Source: Flavobacterium proteolyticum (GTDB lineage Bacteria > Bacteroidota > Bacteroidia > Flavobacteriales > Flavobacteriaceae). From it: a DNA stretch of 64,000 nucleotides. Positions 25,301 to 32,469 of the stretch are shown here, piece after piece; position 1 is the first letter of the stretch, and every line of letters begins with the position of its first letter. The notes beneath the pieces are model-generated. The model ran no database searches. It had not been told where the DNA came from and saw only the letters and a list, made by a program, of their open reading frames with translations. The DNA lies in the NCBI RefSeq assembly GCF_015223105.1, contig NZ_JADFTZ010000004.1, positions 124,001 to 188,000 on the forward strand. The letters run 5' to 3'. The translations under genes were made by a program, and so were the position numbers.

Positions 25301-26082
25301 TAAATGAAATTGAGAATGCTAAAGAATTATCAATGGAAAGGATTCCAAAAGAAGTTAACAGTGTTAACATCTATGGAAAATTTTGGAGAAAACTCATTCA
25401 AGTTAATGAAATTAATGATGAGAGTTACAGTTTAATTACTAAATCGAGTCCTTGGTGGTATGATAATCTTGCTTTTGAAAAATTATCTGAAAATAAAATT
25501 AAATTTTTGATAGAAAATACCTGTATAAGTCCTACATCAAAGAGCTTTATTGAATTAAAAGAAACTTTTAAAGGATTAAATATTTATTTATTTGAGACAA
25601 GGAAAAAAGAATATTTTCAAATTTTAGACCAACTAGCTTTTGATAGTCATGATATTGAATTGATTTTAAAATCTAAAATTATAACAAATTCAGAAAAACT
25701 AACAATATTAGAACAATGTTCTGATGAAATTATAATCCAAAATAGTATTTTAAAGCAGTTAAGTTTTTTACTTTCAAATGATAATTTGTTTGTAGTAAAT
25801 GATACAATTTTAAATTCAATTCTGAACAATAGTTTAATTTCCGTTAATGAGCGTATCTTGATTTTTAATAAAAATTACGGGAAATATAATCTCTCATTTA
25901 TTGAATCATTTCTGTTGAGTCTTGGGGGTAATTACAGTCAAATTACAAACAAAAAAATTAAAGCAAAAATTGAAAAGAACACGTTAAATCATAATTTACT
26001 AAAAATATTAGAGAAAAAAGGTTATATATCTTCTTTTTCAGATTTAGTTGTTTTTTATAGAATAAATCATAAAAAGAATTAA
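22339..26082 (+). CDS. YobI/KAP-like membrane P-loop NTPase
   Basis: About 1247 residues. The N-terminal block (SLAPKILTKKEDLDKVQPYL, then NNIALTGGYGSGKSTIL, a Walker A) and IIIEDLDRFD (Walker B) match YobI-like relatives of the KAP family. Two hydrophobic segments lie between them (WKIWCISIGFILWVSSS and FFALLIFTIVFSGLGLF), as in KAP NTPases that insert helices into the ATPase. The C-terminal 800 residues are helical and unassigned. No ATG is in frame near the promoter. I place the start at GTG 22339, 29 bases after TATGTTTG; the RM gene with the same promoter starts 33 bases after its copy. Large KAP-type ATPases are often defence-associated; the role here is inferred. Confidence 0.75.
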   Translation: MIKVKIRNHIFSWDKIKLIKDGKSESPISSLAPKILTKKEDLDKVQPYLDKLNETIDSKGINNIALTGGYGSGKSTILATFKKLNPQYEFLNISLASFNKKNADDTLTAADKKLQKEELERLLEVSILQQIFYHVKPDEIPESRFKRIINIPDWKIWCISIGFILWVSSSVLLLKYDYLDKINPNSWDSKYSFDFFALLIFTIVFSGLGLFSKLIIKLFSNSKINKVNIKGELELGDNANKSVFNEHLEEILYFFERTKYNVIIIEDLDRFDSTDIFTKLREINILLNNSKLINREINFVYAVGDDLFDDKKERVKFFEYIIPVIPFINSSNADDQLKTLISNAGLDENIFTKEFISDVTIFIDDIDMRLLTNIFHEFVIYRKTLKPEFIKKNDELFAMITYKNIDPKDFNKLNKREGNLYELVNNKKKYIKEFIEKIDTEILLKNSKIAEIEKHTISDVEELRGIYVNKVLAKLPSEAVINKDVLIELISEEGFKAIINGNLAFEQFSFHRSYNMYVKSNNNFSFNFNKIENEVNPNNSYLKRSELIRFKNNNKINLLKSEIEELQSNKSEIENWELKRVFCEIDIDQFLNDFSNNGLLRNFILNGYINENYNDYISLFHEVSITKEDYNFERNIKGGYSTDFNYKLSDKIENLVERINKIYFEREVILNFDLLDYLGNNYDKHNDKYDSIIRLLSNEKEKSMQFIDEYIKNEERPLSVFIAKLSDNWIRFWEYCYSNYSYEKQLIYLRLIIDNCTVDSILANQDKEKIKEAFETNIDFIKIILKGDGKDYDITLKNKLQDLITKLDVKFDSLEFNNDNLYKLNEFIYQNGHYKINSKNIILILKSFGQNINLDDFETSNYYEIMSSNCQPLIDYINSEINLYVNEVYLKLENNVKENEEALIDLLNDEKLDIELKTKIIEKVETKISVMQKIDDSDIYTLLLVNNKIVPRWDNLLYEYNNRYIENEETDNEENLDQEISDSIIEFINEIENAKELSMERIPKEVNSVNIYGKFWRKLIQVNEINDESYSLITKSSPWWYDNLAFEKLSENKIKFLIENTCISPTSKSFIELKETFKGLNIYLFETRKKEYFQILDQLAFDSHDIELILKSKIITNSEKLTILEQCSDEIIIQNSILKQLSFLLSNDNLFVVNDTILNSILNNSLISVNERILIFNKNYGKYNLSFIESFLLSLGGNYSQITNKKIKAKIEKNTLNHNLLKILEKKGYISSFSDLVVFYRINHKKN

Positions 26083-26102
26083 ATTTTAATTACGATGTTA
26101 AA

Positions 26103-27359
26103 TTAAGATTTATTCATTCTAAATACAGATTGCATGAAGTCAATTTTTTCATCAACATTTGGTTTGTAATATTGATTAAATACTTCAAGACTTTTATGAC
26201 CTGTGAATCCCATGATGACTTTATCTGGGATTTTTTTATTTTTCATAATTGTGATAAAGCTTCTTCTTGCGGTATGACTTGAAACTCTTTCATAAAATGG
26301 TGATGTTGATTCAACAATTTCTTGACCAATTTTAATAGTTTTTTTTACTTCATCAGTTAGTCCTACAATTTGTATAACTTCTTTGATATATTCATTAAAT
26401 TTTTGATTAGTAATTTCAGGTAGTTTATAATCGTATTTTTCAAGTATGTAGCTTGAATAATCATTAAGAGGAATAGATAGAGATTTACTATTGTCTTTGA
26501 TATCAATAACGTTTATAAATCCTCGATAAACGTCTCTTTTTTTTACTTTTGAATAATTACTATATCTCATACCAGTGAAACACCCAAAAACGAATAAGTC
26601 TCTTACTTTTTCTAAACGAGGATTTTTACTAAAATCATATTCAAAAATTTCAATTACTTGTTCTATTGTAAGCGCAACTTCATTGGTTATTTGCTTTTTG
26701 ATATTCTTAAAGCTTTTAAAATCAGTTTTGTATGTGTAATTGTTTTCAAAAGCCCAATTAAGGAATGTTTTTAATAATCCTAAATTTCTACTCAACGTAT
26801 TGTTTGAATGCTTTTTTACATTGATACAAAACGTGATATAAGAATTATAAAATGGTTTGTCTATTCTATTTAAATGCAACGTACTTTTTGAATAGGTTTG
26901 ATACATTTCTAAAAGCGTTTTGTTGTATTCATATCTTTTAATTGTAGATGCTGAATTAGAGTCTTCGGTTCTGTCATTTTTTTTCATTTCTAAAAAAATG
27001 TCATAAACACCGAAAAAATCATTCGATTTTGATTTTGTTTTTTTGAATTTTTTATCAAATTCAGCTCTGATGTTATCAATCGTTATTTCATCATTAGAGT
27101 TTTTATAGCGATTTATAATTTCAGTAAAGAAATTAGGATATCTATCAATTTGCTTTTTAATGCTTCTGTGCTTTTCAGCAATAGAATTCCTACCTGTCAA
27201 TTTGTTAGGTTGTCTGTTTACAAAATCCCATTCCAGGGGAGAAATCATTTCACCAGTAGAATAAACAAATTTTTTGCCCTCATCTTTAAAATAGGATGAA
27301 AATAATATTAATGTTTCCTCATTTTTTTTAGGTTCTTTCAAGTTAAATGTACTTCTCAT
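26103..27359 (-). CDS. Tyrosine recombinase/integrase of the mobile element
   Basis: A 418-residue site-specific recombinase. The catalytic set is visible near the C-terminus: Arg in FTGMRYSNY, HTARR (HxxR), GHKSLEVF, and the nucleophile in NQYYK. A SAM-like core-binding domain occupies about 100-210. It integrates and excises the element at the adjacent att site. The gene reads away from the right junction, and its upstream region holds paired GTTGAC repeats and the tRNA-like fragment. It converges on the YobI-like gene with only 20 bp between stops. Confidence 0.9.
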   Translation of the reverse strand: MRSTFNLKEPKKNEETLILFSSYFKDEGKKFVYSTGEMISPLEWDFVNRQPNKLTGRNSIAEKHRSIKKQIDRYPNFFTEIINRYKNSNDEITIDNIRAEFDKKFKKTKSKSNDFFGVYDIFLEMKKNDRTEDSNSASTIKRYEYNKTLLEMYQTYSKSTLHLNRIDKPFYNSYITFCINVKKHSNNTLSRNLGLLKTFLNWAFENNYTYKTDFKSFKNIKKQITNEVALTIEQVIEIFEYDFSKNPRLEKVRDLFVFGCFTGMRYSNYSKVKKRDVYRGFINVIDIKDNSKSLSIPLNDYSSYILEKYDYKLPEITNQKFNEYIKEVIQIVGLTDEVKKTIKIGQEIVESTSPFYERVSSHTARRSFITIMKNKKIPDKVIMGFTGHKSLEVFNQYYKPNVDEKIDFMQSVFRMNKS

Positions 27360-27397
27360 AAAAAAATAATTAATTTTTTAATCTAATTTAAAACTTA

Positions 27398-27419
27398 GTT
27401 GACAAAATAGTTGACAGTA
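27398..27419 (+). repeat. Paired GTTGAC direct repeat, putative integrase arm site (right)
   Basis: GTTGAC at 27398-27403 and 27410-27415 has the same 12-bp period as the pair at 23-40, and TAGTTGACAGTA at 27408-27419 is identical to 33-44. It lies between the integrase start and the att fragment. Confidence 0.5.
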
Positions 27420-27526
27420 AAGGTATGTAATAATATAATATTTGTTATATGATTTGCTGTAAATTTCAATATTTTTTACTTTAAATGCTTTATTTTAAAT
27501 CATTTAAGTATTCTTTGAAATATTAA

Positions 27527-27585
27527 GTTCGATAACCTCTTTCTCCGCAGGGTAAAACCGATTCAGAAATGAATCGGTTTTTTTT
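27527..27585 (+). other. Probable attR: tRNA 3'-end-like fragment with terminator
   Basis: GTTCGATAACCTCTTTCTCC followed by GCA resembles a T-loop and acceptor 3' end, as in a serine-type tRNA, but nothing upstream folds as a tRNA. It is followed by a strong terminator (AAAACCGATTCA, loop GAAA, TGAATCGGTTTT, then T residues; 27554-27585), as expected when a tRNA 3' end and its terminator are duplicated on integration. The base after the T-loop is A where C is nearly universal, so the exact crossover is unclear. Confidence 0.5.
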
Positions 27586-27667
27586 ATGCCTTTTTTTAAT
27601 AAAACACTTAGGCACAATAGATTTGTTTTGTGTTGATTGACAGCTTTTATTGCGTAATGATTATAAA

Positions 27668-27700
27668 AAAAACGTTGCCATTTGATTTGGCAACGTTTTT
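27668..27700. terminator. Terminator of the small regulator gene
   Basis: A stem of AAACGTTGCCA pairing with TGGCAACGTTT around a 7-base loop, with flanking A and T runs, lies directly after the stop codon of the minus-strand gene. Confidence 0.7.
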
Positions 27701-27904
27701 TTATTTTCTAAAAGGTTCTAGCTCTTCCATGGGAATCCGCGTGTAATCGGCGAATTCTTTGAAAGTAATCATGTGATGTTTTTCCTCTTTGTCGAAATAC
27801 GACTTAATGTCATCCATTATGAGACGTGCGTTTCTTTGGGTACATCCTTTGATTAATGCTATATCTTTTGTCGTGATACAGATTCTGTATGGCATGTTTT
27901 TCAT
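27701..27904 (-). CDS. Small helix-turn-helix-like protein
   Basis: About 67 residues starting at MKNMPYRIC; the open frame extends to a TTG at 27952 that I do not favour. The central segment (TTKDIALIKGCTQRNARLIM) has the spacing of a DNA-binding helix-turn-helix, followed by a charged helix and a short C-terminal helix. It lies just outside the probable attR, so it belongs to the chromosomal flank. It is likely a conserved flavobacterial regulator of unknown target. Confidence 0.5.
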   Translation of the reverse strand: MKNMPYRICITTKDIALIKGCTQRNARLIMDDIKSYFDKEEKHHMITFKEFADYTRIPMEELEPFRK

Positions 27905-28207
27905 TTTGTGCTTTGAGTTTTTGTATCGTGATTTGATTTTACATATTTTCAAAAATAATAATTAACTGATTGAATGCAAAAATAAATTATCAACAACTAG
28001 CGGCTGTATTTTCGTTTGCTTTGTTTGGTACTAGCCTGACTTTTAAAGCTTTGTATTTGTTTGTTTAACCGTAGATTTAAATTAAAAATAGTTATATATG
28101 TTCCTGAGGTAATTCGACAGTTTTTTAGAATTGTTGAAAAGTCCGTTTTTTGATTTTTGGTCTTTTTGGGTTAGTAGATGATGTTTTCTTTGATTTTATA
28201 TTTTTTG

Positions 28208-28262
28208 CATACACTATCCATACACTATCTATACTGTATCCATACTTCATCTATGGAGTATC
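28208..28262 (+). repeat. 11-bp tandem repeat, five units
   Basis: Five consecutive 11-bp units follow the pattern yATAC..TATC: CATACACTATC twice, then TATACTGTATC, CATACTTCATC and TATGGAGTATC. The period equals about one helical turn. It lies in a gap of about 930 bp between the small regulator and the DUF6266 gene. The function is unknown. Confidence 0.6.
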
Positions 28263-28320
28263 TATGTAGTAAACTTGTTGGGTGATTGTATTGCTTGTAT
28301 TAATGAATACCGTTTCTATA

Positions 28321-28648
28321 GTTCTCGATACATTTTGTAGTTGTAAATCTTGGGCTTTACAGCTACAAAACACTCGAAGTGACGGAGGTGGAATTATGGA
28401 TTTCTTTAGTTCTCGATACATTTTGTAATTGTAAATCTTTGACTTTACAACTACAAAATACTCGAAGTGACGGGGGTGGGATTACGCTTTTTTATTGTTC
28501 TCGATACATTTTGTAGTTGTAAATCTTTGGCTTTACAACTACAAAACACTCGAAGTGACGGGGGTGGGATTACGCTTTTTTATTGTTCTCGATACATTTT
28601 GTAGTTGTAAATCTTGGGCTTTACAACTACAAAACACTCGAAGTGACG
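28321..28648 (+). repeat. Hairpin repeat family A, four copies with 88-bp period
   Basis: Four 64-bp palindromic units start at 28321, 28409, 28497 and 28585, exactly 88 bp apart. Each begins GTTCTCGATACA and ends CACTCGAAGTGACG (one has TACTCG). The inside folds as TTTTGTAGTTGTAAA pairing with TTTACAACTACAAAA, with small compensating changes. The 24-bp spacers are also related. No gene overlaps them. Confidence 0.85.
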
Positions 28649-28840
28649 AAAGTGGGGTTGTGTTTTTATTATTACAGAAAGTGTCTTTTTCGGAAATAAG
28701 TGCCATTTTTTGCTTTTCTGGACGTATTTGGTAAATGTAGGAAAAAGTTCTTAGGGCTTGTCAATAAAGGAAATGTTGAATAACGGGTATTGGTATATGT
28801 TTTAGTTTTGAGCCATTATAAATTTTTAATTTTTATTATT

Positions 28841-29590
28841 ATGGCTAGATTAAATGGCTTGGTAAAGTTTGAAGGTACGTTAGATAACTTGACCTTCTAC
28901 AAAAGTGCAGACGGGCACTTTGTGCGCACCAAAGGTGGTGTTAGCAAAAACAGAATTATGAACGATCCTGCGTTTGTGAGAACTCGTGAAAACGGAATGG
29001 AGTTTGGCAGTATTGCTACTTCGGGTAAGTTGTTGCGCAATTCTTTGGGGACGCTGGTGTTTCGAGCGAAAGACAGTAAACTGACGAGTAGGCTTGTGAA
29101 GGTTATGGGACAAATTAAGAATTTGGACTCCGTTAGTGCTAGGGGTGAGCGTAATGTGGCTAGTGGCTTATCTGATGCATCGGCTAAGTTGCTTTTAAAG
29201 GGGTTTGACTTTAATGCTAGAGCTACTTTAGGCAGTGTATTGAATACTAGTTATAGTGTTGATACCGGAACAGGAACGGTTACCCTTTCTTCGTTTAATC
29301 CTATGGAGCAATTGCGTGCTGCTGAAGGTGCTACTCATTTTAGTTTGCAGGTGGGTTATTTGAACTTGAATTTTGAAACTGGAGAATCGGATTTGACTTT
29401 AAGTCCTGCCTCTGTTTTTCCGTTGGTTCAAGGGGTGATTTCTCCTGTGTTAACGCCAAGTGGTGTTCCTGCTGGTAGTGGTGTGGGAATGCATGTGTTG
29501 CTTATTGAATTTTTTCAGGAAGTGAATGGAGTTCAGTATATGTTGAACAATGGTGCTTACAATGTGCTTAATTTGCTTGAGGTTCAATAA
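28841..29590 (+). CDS. DUF6266 family protein
   Basis: About 249 residues from the ATG at 28841 (MARLNGLVKFEG); the upstream extension is unlike the family. The opening (LDNLTFYKSADGHFVRTKGG, then VSKNRIMNDPAFVRTRENGMEFG) is the signature of DUF6266, widespread in Flavobacteriia and of unknown function. No signal peptide or membrane helix is seen; the C-terminal half looks beta-rich. It is more GC-rich than the island genes and is flanked by both hairpin repeat families. Confidence 0.75.
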   Translation: MARLNGLVKFEGTLDNLTFYKSADGHFVRTKGGVSKNRIMNDPAFVRTRENGMEFGSIATSGKLLRNSLGTLVFRAKDSKLTSRLVKVMGQIKNLDSVSARGERNVASGLSDASAKLLLKGFDFNARATLGSVLNTSYSVDTGTGTVTLSSFNPMEQLRAAEGATHFSLQVGYLNLNFETGESDLTLSPASVFPLVQGVISPVLTPSGVPAGSGVGMHVLLIEFFQEVNGVQYMLNNGAYNVLNLLEVQ

Positions 29591-29701
29591 ATAGTGTTCA
29601 GTAATCAGTATTTAGTGTTCAGTGTTTCTTAATCAATGAATAGTATTTATTGAGGCTGTTGATTTAATAGGGTTGTTAGTGTTCAATAATTGCCCTATTG
29701 G

Positions 29702-29735
29702 AAACGCCCTGCCAGAAATGGTGGGGCGTTTTTTT
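29702..29735 (+). terminator. Terminator downstream of the DUF6266 gene
   Basis: A 13-bp stem (AAACGCCCTGCCA with TGGTGGGGCGTTT, two G-T pairs) closes on a GAAA tetraloop and runs into T residues. Confidence 0.7.
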
Positions 29736-29926
29736 GACCATTGCCTTCGAGAGCCTCAGGCAACGGTTTTTTGACCATTACCTTCGAGAGCCTCAGGCAA
29801 CGGTTTTTTTTGACCATTACCTTCGAGAGTTTCAGGCAACGGTTTTGTTGACCATTATTTTCGAGAGCCTCAGGTAACGGTTTTATTGAGAATATTTGAT
29901 TGGTGGCTGAGGTTCTCGAAGCCACT
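29735..29926 (+). repeat. Hairpin repeat family B, five copies
   Basis: Four near-tandem units of about 40 bp contain the 13-base loop TTCGAGAGCCTCA (one TTCGAGAGTTTCA) held by stems TTGCC/GGCAA, TTACC/GGCAA or TTATT/GGTAA. They are followed by an inverted unit, GTGGC/GCCAC on the minus strand (29908-29925). The T-rich spacers end in TTGACCATT. No coding region is supported. Confidence 0.8.
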
Positions 29927-30040
29927 TTTTATTATGGTTCAAGTTATAAGTTTTACGCATTTTTATTTTTTAACACTTCTTGTACGGTTTTCCTCATTTT
30001 TATCTCAATCTTTTTGTTTACTTTCGTTAAGAAAGTTCCT

Positions 30041-30113
30041 ACGTATTTTTACCTGGTTTCAAAATCAGGTAGTTTTACGGGTTGTATAGGTGTTTTTTTT
30101 TTGGTATGTTTGG
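30041..30113 (+). promoter_or_regulatory. Hairpin operator plus promoter upstream of the RM operon (copy 2)
   Basis: ACCTGG at 30051, the loop GTTTCAAAAT, CAGGTA and TTTTACGGG lead to GTTG at 30081-30084 and, 20 bp later, TATGTTTG at 30105-30112. Sequence and spacing match the module at 22249-22311, though the outer stem here is imperfect. The start codon of the methylase gene is 33 bases after the minus-7 element. Confidence 0.6.
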
Positions 30114-30144
30114 TAATTAAAGAATTTAATAAAAGTATTACAAA

Positions 30145-32469
30145 ATGAGTTTAATACAAGAAGGTATTGACAAAGGATTAATTGCTGTTAGTGAAGACAA
30201 TAAGACAGTAAAATATATATACCAAAATAAATCAAGGAATTTAAATAATCCTGAAGAAAAAGTTCAGGTTGAAGCTTTTTTGCGTTTGGTTTTAGAATAT
30301 GGTTATCCTGTGGAGCATATAGAACAATTTGTAACTGTTACTATGGGTGCAGATAAACGTGAAGCTGATATTATTGTTTATGAAGATGCAAAACATGTTA
30401 AGCCAAAAATTATTGTTGAGTGTAAGAAACAAGAAGTAACTCAACAAGAATTTAATCAAGCAGTAAATCAAGCATTTAGTTATGCTAATGCACTTTCTGG
30501 AACTGTAAAATATGTATGGGTGTATTCTGAAGTATTAAGCTCAATATTTAGGTTTGATAAAGAAAAAGATTTTAGAGAAGGATTATCAGATTTACCACAC
30601 TATGGTACAGACTCAGTAGCACCCTATAATTTTGTAAAAGGTGGTGGTACACATCCTTACACAGATAGCAAAGGCACAAAACATGTTCAAGTTTTTAAAG
30701 ATATCAAAACTGTTTCAGAAGAGGAATTAACTAGACGTTTTAAACAAGCACATGATGCTCTTTGGGCTGGAGGACAATTAAATCCATCGGAAGCATTTGA
30801 TGAATTGGATAAACTGATTTTCTGTAAAATTTGGGATGAAAAATATAACATTGTTGATGGTAAACTAAAGCCCCGAAAAAAAGGTGAGATTTACGATTTT
30901 CAGATAATTAAAGAAGCAACTGAAGCTAAAACTAATGATGCGCTAGCTAAAAGAATAAAAGCAATTTATGCGGCTGGAAAAAACTTTGACAAAGAAGTTT
31001 TTAAAGATGACATTCGTTTGAGTAATGAACGTATTAGAACCATTGTAAACTATTTACAAGAAATTAATTTATCAGCTACCGATTTAGATAGTAAAGGTCG
31101 TGCTTTTGAAACTTTTATGGGAAGTTTCTTTAGAGGTGAATTTGGACAGTACTTCACACCTCGTGTTATTGTACAATTTATAGTAGAAGCTTTACCAATT
31201 GACAATAACTCTTTAGTATTAGACACTTCTTGTGGTAGTGGTGGCTTTTTATTACATGCCCTTGATAAAGTAAGAAGACAAGCAGATAAAGAATATCCAG
31301 ACTACAAAACCGATATTGAAGACCACAAAGCATGGCATGATTACTGGCATAGCTTTGCAGAAAACAATTTGTATGGTATAGAAATTAACGAACAAATTGC
31401 ACGTACCGCAAAAATGAACATGATTATTCATGATGACGGACATACCAATGTAATTTCTGTAGATGGTTTGTTAAGTGATAAAGAAACCCATTTAATTAGT
31501 AACAACAAAGGTTTTCAATATAACAGATTTGATTATATCATAACCAATCCTCCTTTTGGAAGTAGTGTAAAAGACAATGAAAAACATTATTTACGTAATT
31601 ATTTACTAGGTAAAAAACAGGTAGATTGGTTAGATTACAAAAACAGTAAAGAAACTTTTAGAAATAACCAAAGCACCGAAGTTTTATTTATAGAGCAATG
31701 CTACAACTATTTACGTGAAGGTGGTTATTTAGCGGTAGTTATACCTGATGGTATTTTGACTAATAGCAGTTTGCAATACGTACGTGATGTTATGGAAGAT
31801 TGGTACCGATTAGTAGCTGTAATTAGTATGCCTCAAACGGCTTTTTCTGCTACTGGAGCTGGTGTAAAAAGCTCGGTGTTATTCGTTAAAAAACACTCTA
31901 AAGCACACACTGATTACCTACAAACATTGAAAGAAACCATACAAAATGATATTAAAACCGAGTTTGATTATTTGAATACCATTGCCAAATGGGAAAAAGA
32001 AAAGAAAACCAAGTTAGATAAAATGGATGGTTTTATACATCCTGCGGGTTTAACCAGTGTGAAAGAAATAAAAGCCAGCGAAGAGTACAAGGAGTGGAAA
32101 ACAGAAGTTAACCAATTTTACAGTGATAAAATAAGCGAACTACAAGAAGAAATGACCGCTCGCTATCAAGAAGAGCGTGCCAAACAATTACCTGACTATC
32201 CTATTTTCATGGCAATAGCTGAAAATATTGGTTATGATGCTGTAGGCAAATCTTCTGCCAAGTTATTGAGCAAGAATGAAGTTATTGAAGGTAATTACAA
32301 ATTAGTAACGGAAGAATTAAGCCACGATTTGTATGATGAAAAAATTACCAAAAAATACGACTTGCATGATGATAAAGAAGAACTTTCAACCAAGAAAGAA
32401 ATTATTGATGCTGGAATTTTAAAAGAATTGAGAAACTTTATAACTGCAGTAAACAATGGCACAATTTAA
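30145..32469 (+). CDS. Nuclease-methylase fusion subunit of a restriction-modification system
   Basis: 774 residues. The N-terminus resembles the type I R-subunit nuclease domain (HSDR_N-like): Asp 75 in READIIVY and Glu 92/Lys 94 in IIVECKKQ form a PD-(D/E)xK site. The central and C-terminal parts are an adenine N6 methylase of the HsdM type: YFTPRVIV, motif I DTSCGSGGF near residue 359 and the catalytic NPPF near 467. There is no separate helicase-nuclease HsdR. With the overlapping specificity gene this resembles type IIB/IIG systems such as BcgI, where cutting and methylation share one chain. It is the first gene of a long defence operon. Confidence 0.85.
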   Translation: MSLIQEGIDKGLIAVSEDNKTVKYIYQNKSRNLNNPEEKVQVEAFLRLVLEYGYPVEHIEQFVTVTMGADKREADIIVYEDAKHVKPKIIVECKKQEVTQQEFNQAVNQAFSYANALSGTVKYVWVYSEVLSSIFRFDKEKDFREGLSDLPHYGTDSVAPYNFVKGGGTHPYTDSKGTKHVQVFKDIKTVSEEELTRRFKQAHDALWAGGQLNPSEAFDELDKLIFCKIWDEKYNIVDGKLKPRKKGEIYDFQIIKEATEAKTNDALAKRIKAIYAAGKNFDKEVFKDDIRLSNERIRTIVNYLQEINLSATDLDSKGRAFETFMGSFFRGEFGQYFTPRVIVQFIVEALPIDNNSLVLDTSCGSGGFLLHALDKVRRQADKEYPDYKTDIEDHKAWHDYWHSFAENNLYGIEINEQIARTAKMNMIIHDDGHTNVISVDGLLSDKETHLISNNKGFQYNRFDYIITNPPFGSSVKDNEKHYLRNYLLGKKQVDWLDYKNSKETFRNNQSTEVLFIEQCYNYLREGGYLAVVIPDGILTNSSLQYVRDVMEDWYRLVAVISMPQTAFSATGAGVKSSVLFVKKHSKAHTDYLQTLKETIQNDIKTEFDYLNTIAKWEKEKKTKLDKMDGFIHPAGLTSVKEIKASEEYKEWKTEVNQFYSDKISELQEEMTARYQEERAKQLPDYPIFMAIAENIGYDAVGKSSAKLLSKNEVIEGNYKLVTEELSHDLYDEKITKKYDLHDDKEELSTKKEIIDAGILKELRNFITAVNNGTI

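Larger units (their letters stand above)
1..27585. mobile_element. Integrated mobilizable element, left end beyond the window
   Basis: The span holds an excisionase-like regulator, a primase-helicase, MobC, a MobA-type relaxase and, at the far right, a tyrosine integrase. It ends in a fragment that looks like a tRNA 3' end followed by a terminator. GTTGAC direct repeats spaced by 12 bp occur both at 23-40 and at 27398-27415, as expected for integrase arm sites near both ends. No type IV secretion genes are visible, so it looks mobilizable rather than self-conjugative. Cargo is an Rhs-type toxin locus and a YobI-like NTPase. The left boundary and any intact tRNA lie before position 1, so the total length is unknown. 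Confidence 0.75.

Noticed and set aside
28321..28648. Regular 88-bp array considered as a CRISPR array
   Set aside because: The conserved part is a 64-bp palindrome and the 22-24 bp spacers are themselves related; no cas genes are near.
28495..28734. 79-codon open frame across the repeat array
   Set aside because: It runs through palindromic repeats, and its protein repeats only because the DNA does; no start or family support.
29695..30148. Short open frames in the family B repeats and the hairpin promoter on both strands
   Set aside because: They overlap hairpins and the promoter, and their sequences are low-complexity translations of repeats.
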